Assembly: GCA_026874595.1 (NCBI GenBank)
Contig: CM049312.1
Span: 76,917,429 to 76,981,428, forward strand
Length of the DNA: 64,000 nucleotides
Source: Sipunculus nudus
Taxonomy: Eukaryota > Annelida > Sipuncula > Golfingiida > Sipunculidae
Direction: 5' to 3'
Shown in pieces: positions 55,651 through 64,000 of this stretch. The notes under the pieces are model-generated. The model ran no database searches, had not been told where the DNA came from, and worked only from the letters and a program-made list of their open reading frames with translations. The translations under genes were made by a program, and so were the position numbers. Position 1 is the first letter of the stretch; every line of letters begins with the position of its first letter.

Positions 55651-57183
55651 CATTGCCACTGTGTACGTGTAACTTGTATTAGCTGTAAGTCTTACTAGGG
55701 ATATATAAGCAGCATATCTGCGTGCCTGCCTGTCTGCACATATGAAAATGTTTTATTTTAAACCAATAGAGGTTTTAGACCTTCCCGTGGAACTGGAAAT
55801 CAGCAAATTAACATAAAAGGTATGAAACATGTAGCAGCATTGGTGAGTTTAAAAGTTACAAGTCAACAAAACTTTTTTTATTTTAATTTATGTCAAACAA
55901 TAGCTCCGTGTCCTGCTAGTGATACACTATATGATGATGATGAAGGTAACACTGATATGTTTATGATATTATTATATGCGTATGTATTGGACTAGGCATG
56001 ATTTTACTGCATAAATACGACCCAGATATAAAGTATCCCAGGGCAAGGAAGGACCCAGGAGTCATAATCTGCCTGCCATTATAGAGAGCAAATCTCTGAC
56101 GTGCTATCGGTATTTCACAAGTTTAACCTCGAGGTACTGGCGGGATTCGAACCGCAGAGTATGCGTATATCACTAACAGCATGTCCTCATTTTGGATAAT
56201 CATGATCGGAAAAAAAACCTCGCAGTCCACCACGGAGGAAACCTTTGTCATTCAGTTGGAATATGCGCCATTTTACATGTTGGATAATGTTAGAGAGATG
56301 TTTTCACCGGGCATGGAAATCTGGTATCGATACCGACAAAAGCTGTGCGAGGGCACCCAGTTCACCCAAAGCCGCAAACACAAGCTTTAAAATGCTAACA
56401 TAAAGAGAAAACCTTTTTACCATGCATAGAATTTGCGGCTGCGTAGGAGGGCATTTACGGCAGGCTAATTCGTACAAAAGGTTTGAATTTTGCGTCTTCT
56501 TGCTTGTTATGCATTTAGTAATGTGCGCAAAATTGTCATATCAGATACTAAAAACCAAACACTGGAAAAGACATTGCCTGCCTTAACCCTATTACACCAG
56601 TATGAGTATCCGGTCATCTTACTATATGCTTGAAATTTAACATGCGATTAAGTGGGTACTCAGCGCTTTTCGATCCCCATTCTTCTCTGCTAATAAGGTA
56701 CAGGTGTTGCGTAGTGTATACCTTCGCCATATGGCGAGAGATATCATGTTTTACTCTTGGTAATTTGGTTTTTCTGTGTGCAGTTTCACGCAAAAAATTA
56801 TAAACCAATTTTGTTGTAATTTTGTTGAGGGTTAGGGTAACACCTAAGGAACAATTCTTTACTTTTAGTCTGAATCGCAACAATAAATTATTAATTCAAA
56901 AGATTTTATCCCGTTGTTACTTATGGGTACTTCTTCATAATGGAGCTGATCACTGGTTTTAGGGCCTTTGTTCTCGATGTGATCTGTGATGAAGGTGATG
57001 AAAGTGACAAACATTACCTGTATTGCTGGCAATTTGATTAGGCTTCTGGCGGCGGTTGTGGTCTTTGACTGCTTTCTTGTTTCCCTTGTGTAACTGTCCG
57101 GTTTGGTCTGAAACTCTTTCTTGTTTATCTTGTGTAACTGTCCGGGTTGGTCTGAAACTCACCGTTTGTTCGTTCTGTTACAG
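55651..57183 (+). other. Non-coding stretch between zinc-finger exons A and B
   Basis: Contains a tRNA-like fragment on the minus strand (about 56135-56200). A frame at 56181-56390 has no finger or module and no acceptor in phase. Confidence 0.5.
56135..56200 (-). repeat. Possible tRNA-derived SINE remnant
   Basis: On the minus strand, 56143-56153 reads GGTTCGAATCC, a perfect polymerase III B box, within GCGGTTCGAATCCCGCC. The A-box side (CTGTTAGTGATATACGC) is poor and no cloverleaf forms. It is best read as a SINE or tRNA fossil. Confidence 0.45.
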
Positions 57184-57429
57184 ACTGACTCGGGCAAAGT
57201 GAACTGTACAATGTGTCAGAAGTCCTTTCACAGCACCGGAGTGATGAGGCGCCATCTATACAGTGTTCACCTGAAACAAACCATCCGCTGCCCATACTGC
57301 ACTCAAATGACCTCTACCCGCCAGGATTATATCAATTTCCACGTCAAAAAGAAGCACCGGGAAATGTACATGACCTATATCCGAAGTGTCAAGGCCAAGA
57401 AAAGTAGACTGTACAGTTATCAAGAGTAG
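57184..57429 (+). CDS. Alternative terminal exon with two C2H2 zinc fingers (B)
   Basis: The acceptor TTGTTCGTTCTGTTACAG ends at 57183, strong and in phase 0. There are 81 residues, then TAG. Finger 1: C8, C11, H24, H29 (X12, X4), with Phe and the hydrophobic position present (KSF, VMRRH). Finger 2: C36, C39, H53, H58, with X13 instead of X12 between the second Cys and first His. The tail is basic (VKAKKSRLY). Strong similarity of layout with exons A and C. Confidence 0.9.
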   Translation, partial: TDSGKVNCTMCQKSFHSTGVMRRHLYSVHLKQTIRCPYCTQMTSTRQDYINFHVKKKHREMYMTYIRSVKAKKSRLYSYQE

Positions 57430-59481
57430 TGCCGTTAATGTCCTAAATGAACCGGCCTTTCATCTTAGGTACCTTGATTTAATGAACATATACGTCACAG
57501 TTAATTACATCATATTGTTATTCGTATAAATTTTCGATGTCCGGACGCTTAACAAAACTTCATATTTTCCATGAAGGCCTTGAAAGCTTGAATTTAGCTA
57601 ATATTGACAGCATCCTTGAAAATAATCCCCTTAAACTCCAGGCTAGTAGCCGGCTAAATAAGACTTTAGTTTATTCCACTAGTAGGTACCCACTGAATTT
57701 TGGTGATTTTTTTTCTTATACTTAAATATTATCACTGTGTTTGATCCTAAAGCTTATTGGCCTAGCACGAGATGTAAAACTTTATAACAAAAATCAAGAT
57801 TTATATTGTGCAACCTTCTGTTTCTTCTGAATCTTGTGGAAACGTGACATGGCGTCTGCCATAAGTTGGCAGCCGCGTTTTGACAATTACATTTTTAGGA
57901 ATATTCATGGCACTAAACAGCCAATCAGAAGGTTTTAAGGACCGCATGTGATTAGTGACCTTGACCTTCATAAATGGGGTCGAGATGTTAAATATAGATT
58001 GTTGACTCAGACACTAGTTTTATTACATAAGTGAAATATTTCGCATGGTATGGTTTTAACTTCATTATAGTTAATGAGGCCTATTTATCATTGTTTAATT
58101 TAATCCACTAGTTTATGAAAACATTGCAAAATTACAAAGGGCACCCCACCATTGAAATAAAATTTAAGAGAATAAAGGCACGCTTCAGTTACCAGTACTG
58201 CTTTATCCTTTTAATTCCACCGTGATTCAGTTGGGTAAATATTGTGATGTGCATGTTTTTTATTCACTTTTTTGTAATGCACATTTGTACACCTTTCGCA
58301 CCTACTAAAAATGCTGATTAAATCGATTAATTGAAATAAATGTCCTTTAACATTCTTGAAAACGACTTTGAAAGTGAAATTGTGGGAACCCTATGCTCGT
58401 TTTCTCCATTGTCCATCTACCTGATACTATGGAAGAGTATAGTACAAAATTGTAAGCTAATGGTGAAGAGTAAACAATGAGTGTTCTAATATGCATAAGT
58501 AAATTTATTTTGGATGGGAGTGTATATAACAGAACAAGATGAGTCTTATGTTTAAATATACATTAAAGGGTTTAGATATGAAATTCGTAATCGACAGTAA
58601 TGTAGGACTTTGGTCTCGAGTCCACTCTTTTAGGAACTCGGACTCGGACTTGCGGGGGGGGGGGGGGGGTGAAATTAGGACTCAAGAAATCAGAAATACT
58701 ATGACTTTTATGCATGTGCGAACAACTAACAGAATACTACAAGAAGGCAATATATACCAAGTTACAGCTCTTCAGTTATAACGTAAATTATAGGTGACAA
58801 TCTCAAGGTTTCATTTTTAATTTCTTTTAATAAGGAGATTTGTATTGGACTCGGATTTGGACTTGGACTCGAGTTCCTAATGGTATCCACAGCGGACTTT
58901 CGCCATGCACTTAGGTTTTAACACTTTTTATCCTGGGAATTCTCGAATCTCAAATTGATTGTGGACCCGGATTATCTTAAGAAGGACCTAGATTTAGTAG
59001 AGTCATATCGTCTGTAATTGTTTTAATGCGAATGTGCTGTGCCTTTTAGTTAAGATATTCTGTAAGCATACATATACCTCCAGGCATACACACATTACAC
59101 ATTAGTCAGACACATCGGTAGACAGATAGCACCCCATTGCTACGCCCCCGCTCAAGAGGTAATATGTAAAGCAGGTTAACATTACTTAAATCCTGCAGTG
59201 TCGTTAATTCACTTTTTGATGATATTGTACCATTCTTTAAAGTTATTTGAAAAAAAATAGAACAATTCTGTTAAGTTTTTGTACGCCAATAATTATCTTG
59301 GTTTATAAAATCTTCGAGTTGAAGTAGTTTGTAAAACCACTATTCACTACCTACCTGATATGCATCATGGATTAAGAATTACAATAAAGATCGCTTTATA
59401 TGGCAGACGCGGGCAAACTCTAGTTGTTATTCCTCAGTCACGTTAGACAGATCAGGCATAACCCATGTTCACCCAAGCAGA

Positions 59482-59541
<60 letters not shown>

Positions 59542-62500
59542 TATTTTATTTTTTCTTTTAGCCGTTCGATTATGTGTAAGTTTTAGCCCAATGTTCGTCA
59601 GATGACGAAGTAGACAGTAGTTTTTTTGGTAATTCAGAACAATTATATACCATGAAGTGGAAGAAAAAACGTTCCCATGAATCGACCAATGAATGTGTCC
59701 CGTTTTAATTATATTTGTGCACGTTTATACGATATCTGAGTGTGTTTCTTTTAGGTATAAATAAACTATGCTTGAAGACATATATTGTTCATACTATCAT
59801 TATTTTTCGTGTGCATGTGTTTTTATTTTGTATATAAGGTTTTGGACAATAACAGACAATGTAGATATCACTTTGAATTACAGAGCTCTCGTTAATTCTG
59901 TCAGGTTCATTGTGGTAAATTTTATATATGGTAATCCATATATAAATTTGCTCGTTGGATTCCTCTGGCCAGTTACCCACGGGAATATGAAGTTCAATTC
60001 CATTCACACCCTATACTCACATACATTCAATGTTCTCGTTGCTGGTACGTTTAATGTCAAGCTAACGTACTCCAAATCTCATTATATTATCAAATGACAC
60101 AGTTTCCTATGAAAAAAAATTAATATAGATTTTACATAAACTGAACCCAATTCCTGGAGGGAAAAGCTTTTTTTCTTTGTATTTTTCCACAAAAAAAACA
60201 TGAGGTTGTGTGATTTGTTCAAAAACTGTTGGCACATCTATGAGCACTGTCATCACGGCAGTAATTTCACACACAGGGAAATGCCCTGTGAATAAAAATT
60301 CTAGGTCTCATCAAAAGCTAAGTATTTCTGACACGGTCAGCTCCAAATTTTCAGGGAAGAATAAAACACGTATTGTTAGATTTAATTCATTTCTAAACTT
60401 TGCCTGTGACATCACACTTTGTATCAGCCAATCACATCAGGGCCCATTCTCTGTTCTGGATGAAATCTACATGTACATACGATCGCCACGTGGTTTTAAC
60501 CTAACCTTCAAAATGGAAAATGGATGCTTATGTCAGGGTAAGCGAGGGTTTAGGTGATATACAGGGGCCATCTGAGGAAGTATTTTTGGTATATATAAAC
60601 TGTCTTTATATACTATTTGCGGGACCAGCCCTAATGTATTGGTTTTAATCCAATATGGTTAGGCATATAAAAGCTTCTAGTCGAATCGGGTATGGTATAA
60701 AAAGCGAATCGATATCTGCCGATTTTATATGAGTTTGATATGTTTAATCCTAGGTATTTACATGGTTAAACGCCCACACCATCTATAACTGAACTTGATG
60801 ATACATAAACAACGGTAAGCTCTTTGCCTGTTACCCGAGACCGCGCTTTTTTTAGCGCCCAGCAGGGGATGCGAGTGTCGTGATCAGGGTGTATTAGGTG
60901 GCCAGTCATATGAAAGAAATATATTTTGTATACAACACAGCCTGCCCTAACCGCCCCCCCCCCCCCCCCCCCTCCAAAAAAAAATCCGGCAGAAACGGAC
61001 CACATAACTTATAGACAGTTTTGGCTTCAGTGTAACTCAGATGCGCTATTTTATAGTAATCATACCAATTTAGGCCTTTCACTTTGACACAGATAAATTC
61101 TGGACAGGGTCACCCATTGTCAAGGTTTTGATAAACCACTGAATCAGCCGTTTGCATGAAAACTAAACAAGCAGATGGTTCATTCTCGCAAACGCGGCAT
61201 GTATCCATGTAAAGTCACTGGCTGCATAACGCACTTGACAAAAATCTGGTTAGTGTGACTTGCCTTCCGATGTCCCTGTTGCATGTGTTTTGGCGGCCCC
61301 CTACATGTTATAAACAAGTTGGTATAAACAAAACAAACAGCCTGTGTGCGGTGGGATCAGGATTTTCTTAAGTATTTAAAAAAAATGAGCAAGGGTTTAT
61401 CTTTAGTTAATAGCCGTCAGATATCGGAATTGGCCCCTTTAACGTGTAAAAACCCGTGATACAAAATATCCATCGCAGCAAAGCTTTGGCACCATATTTC
61501 CTCTTTATTAAGATTTCTGCCTAGTCTGGGCACGAAGAATCACGGTTTAGTTAAAACAACCTTTTTTAGCTACAAAGAAACGCCAAACCAATTATATAGA
61601 GTTTATTATACACCGACAGTTAAAATTCGTGAGTCGGATATTTGAATGCGGTCTAACTTACCATTAACGACGCAGCTATTTTACCAGGCTATTTTAATGA
61701 CGGCTTCACACCGGTCATCGTTGATTCAATGACCGGGTAAACACGTTCATTCACCGGCTAAGTTATGCTGATTGGATACTTTATTTTTTTTTATAGGGTC
61801 AGACCGTTTTCGGCTTTGGGTTAAACTGAAAACTAGAATACTGACAGGTCAGGAAGGGCCCCCGCAAAAGGCCCATAGACTTTCAGTATGGGCTGAGTGA
61901 TGCTTGAAAATATAATAAAGGTCCATTATATAAATGCAGAGATAGAGGGAACTGACCAAAGACATTAATTAAACATCTTGACAGATGGCTCCTGTGACCT
62001 TGACCTTATAACCCCAGCCCCCCCCCCCCCCCTCTCGTTTAGCAGGTGAGCTGTATGTGCAAAATGGAAGGTCTCGGGTAAAAAGTTTGGCTTAAAATGC
62101 ATCCACAAACTTTTTGTAAAGATGTGGGTCATGTGACCTTGACCTCAGGGCCCCAAATTAATAGAGCTCTTGCTTTAGTGAGGGACCAAATATAACTTAA
62201 GTTTGAAATCCACATGTCCAACCAAATTGGCGTTATCATCCGAAAACAAATTTGTGGACGGACGGACAGACATACCGACAGGGTGGTTACTATATATAGG
62301 GCACACGCTCATACAAGCGGGGCCCTAATAATACTTTGTTATCCTGTCCGATACCGGGAATGCGAAAGGCTATTTTTATTTAAAGGAGAACACTCCCCTC
62401 TCCCATACAAGTCTATAAGTGTTTCCTTTGGATCCAATGTAAATGCTAGTTAGTTATATTCACGGCTATGCGAAATTAAAATTAACATCGAACAATACTT

Positions 62501-62606
62501 CAGAGTATGAACTACGATGAATGATATATTTTTTACGGTTAACTTGAAAAATAAATGTCGAAAATACATGTGAAAATAGTTTAAAATCTCCTTGCATGTG
62601 TTTCAG
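57430..62606 (+). other. Non-coding stretch between zinc-finger exons B and C
   Basis: A G-run (58654-58669), an AT microsatellite (59486-59538), a C-run (60954-60972) and the repeat at 61850-62340. I found no further Cys-X2-Cys frame with an in-phase acceptor, but could have missed a diverged one. Confidence 0.5.
61850..62340. repeat. Dispersed repeat with TGACCTTGACCT motifs
   Basis: GTGACCTTGACC occurs twice (near 61995 and 62138) with a C-run at 62018-62032. It ends in GGACGGACGGACAGACATACC, then CAGGGTGGTTACTATATATAGGGC and GCGGGGCCC. This looks like a non-autonomous element in the style common in mollusc genomes (from general knowledge). No protein. Confidence 0.6.
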
Positions 62607-62828
62607 GCGTTCTCTGGGCTTCTTGTCTCGCGCTGCCATCTTTGCCAGAAGACATTCAGAAACAAATACGCGATGCAGCGTCACATCGCCTGTGTCCACA
62701 TCAAGGCCAGCTGTCACAAATGTCCGTTCTGTCCAAGTGTGAGAAACCGCCAGGACAACCTAAACTCCCACGTGAAGACTAAACACCCACAGCAGTGGGG
62801 AGAATATCAAAGAATGATCAGTTCATGA
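62607..62828 (+). CDS. Alternative terminal exon with two C2H2 zinc fingers (C)
   Basis: The acceptor TTGCATGTGTTTCAG ends at 62606; 73 residues in phase 0, then TGA. Finger 1: C10, C13, H26, H31 with QKTF and MQRH. Finger 2: C39, C42, H55, H60. Both are C-X2-C-X12-H-X4-H. The order CHLCQKTF...CPFC is close to exon B (CTMCQKSF...CPYC), and both share RQD(N/Y) in finger 2, so B and C are duplicates. It is the last exon seen; more may follow beyond the window. Confidence 0.92.
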   Translation, partial: AFSGLLVSRCHLCQKTFRNKYAMQRHIACVHIKASCHKCPFCPSVRNRQDNLNSHVKTKHPQQWGEYQRMISS

Positions 62829-63226
62829 ACAGTCATATCTCAGCTATATTTATTCTTCTGCTTTCTAATGTGCTGATATAGGAAAATTAGACTTACTTAG
62901 ATTTATTCAGGCCCTGATATCCGCCGTACACATATTAACGTACCAAGATTCCCAGGCCTGCCAAATCAATCTTTTTACAAAGAGTCACTCTTTTATTTTG
63001 AAGATTTACTGAAAATGACGCTATTTACTCTTTTTTACTTCTTTGTTTAGCAGCGCTCTTTTCTTACTCTTTTTTCAGTGAAAAAAAAATCGAAATATAC
63101 TATTTCTCTCCCGCTGGAACAGTCTAGTGGGAACGAGAATAGGACACTTCACAATTTTTAGCTCAGCTGACTGAAAGTCATCTGAGCTATAGCGATCACT
63201 CTTTGTCCGTCGTCCGTCTGTCTGTC

Positions 63227-63257
<31 letters not shown>

Positions 63258-64000
63258 TAACCAGGCACAAATCGTAACCGCTAGAACTGGAATCTTCTTA
63301 CTTGACATCCTGGGAGGTCCATGAAAAATCTCCTTGGAAACCAGAAATTAGGTCTCTGTTACCCATATCCTTCGAGCTATGGGGCCCCAAAGTACCCCCC
63401 AGAAAAGTCCAAAATTTCATACAAAAACTTCAATATCTCATTAACTACTTGACTGATGGTCATGATTTTTGGCATACATATTGATCATGAGAGGTTCCAT
63501 CATTTCCTGAAGACTGGTGGCGCCACCTGTATTTTTCGATTTTTTACGAATTTTTTTCTCTATTTTTGAGACCTTTAAAAATGTGAACATCTGTTAACAA
63601 GGCACAAATCGTAATGACTGGACTTAGAATCTTCATTCTCGACACACTGAGAGACCTATGAAAAGTCTCCATGGAAACCAGAAATTAGGTCTCTGTTACC
63701 CATATTCTTCGAGCTATGGGGCCCCAAACTACCCCCCAGAAAAGTAAAAAATTTCAAACAAAAACTTCAATATCTCATTAACTACTTGACTGATGGTCAT
63801 GATTTGTGGCATAACTATTGATCATGAGATGTGTCATCACTTCCTGCAGACTGGTGGTGCCACCTTTATTGTTCGATTTTTTACGATTTTTTCCTCTATT
63901 TTTGAGACCTTTAAGGATGCTGTCATCTGTTAGCATGGCACAAATCGTAACGACTGGACCTAGAATCTTCATTCTTGACACACTGAGAGGTCCATGAAAA
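62829..64000 (+). other. Non-coding right edge
   Basis: 3' untranslated sequence of zinc-finger exon C, then intron dominated by the repeat below. Confidence 0.55.
63160..64000. repeat. Dispersed repeat, second copy of the 51.9-52.9 kb family (runs off the window)
   Basis: The head TTTTAGCTCAGCTGACTGAA and a TCTG/TCCG run (63206-63256) are followed by two units of about 335 bases. Each has GGGGCCCCAAA, CATTAACTAC and a GGTGGCGCCACC-type palindrome (63518, and GGTGGTGCCACC at 63853). It is clearly alignable with 51.9-52.9 kb. Confidence 0.88.

Noticed and set aside
59768-60097. 109-codon frame in the intron between finger exons B and C
   Set aside because: No domain, no splice context, and AT-rich composition like the surrounding intron.
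956-62606. Exons on the minus strand, as in mod(mdg4) trans-splicing
   Set aside because: I searched by eye for reverse complements of the KQDP codons and for Cys-X2-Cys frames and found none. All exons are on the plus strand, so ordinary cis splicing is enough.
1-64000. CRISPR array, bacterial operons or viral genes
   Set aside because: Repeats here lack regular unique spacers, and splice sites and repeat content are those of an animal genome. No viral or transposon protein was seen.

Overview
This is animal genomic DNA: AT-rich, intron-dominated, with GT/AG splice sites, many microsatellites and dispersed non-coding repeats. The repeat style (GTCTGTCC runs, TGACCTTGACCT-bearing elements, GGTGGCGCCACC palindromes) reminds me of mollusc genomes. 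I infer a lophotrochozoan, probably a mollusc, but cannot prove it from this window.

The whole window appears to be the 3' part of one very large plus-strand gene. It opens inside a coding exon (1-955). That exon starts with what looks like the last helix of a BTB/POZ domain, followed by a Ser-rich linker with a bipartite nuclear localisation signal and two SUMO consensus sites. It ends at a good splice donor exactly on a codon boundary. Downstream, between 7.57 and 62.83 kb, I find 30 intact candidate alternative terminal exons. Each has its own splice acceptor, is open from the first base after AG in the one frame that continues the 955 donor (phase 0), and ends in its own stop codon. This is the layout of insect lola and mod(mdg4): one shared BTB half joined to many interchangeable C-termini.

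Twenty-seven exons (7.57-48.63 kb) encode a short basic module that I cannot assign to a known family. Its pattern is roughly E-S/T-P-E-E, KRRR, RRYRxKLKQDPxRY, YKAKxRAR, and it has no zinc ligands. Three exons at the far end (55.40, 57.18 and 62.61 kb) instead encode a pair of C2H2 zinc fingers each, as lola exons do. The basic-module exons fall into positional subfamilies with matching acceptor sequences. These are 7.6-14.8 kb, 18.1-30.8 kb, 31.7-44.3 kb (with the 34.7-38.4 kb tandem set inside it) and 45.3-48.6 kb. Local exon duplication would explain this.

The array is still changing. A unit of about 1.1 kb is tandemly repeated at 34.7-38.4 kb, and one of its four exons is dead (lost AG, two stops). 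A decayed exon fossil lies near 22.9 kb, and the exon at 10.67 kb looks frameshifted inside its module.

The rest is intron or 3' untranslated sequence with repeats. These include a 31-bp minisatellite at 32.88-33.15 kb, a 3.3-kb composite repeat with 278-bp higher-order units at 51.6-54.9 kb, possible tRNA-derived SINE remnants, and two MITE-like copies. No transposase, reverse transcriptase, rRNA, intact tRNA or CRISPR array was seen. The window probably starts and ends inside the locus, so the true number of isoforms may be larger.
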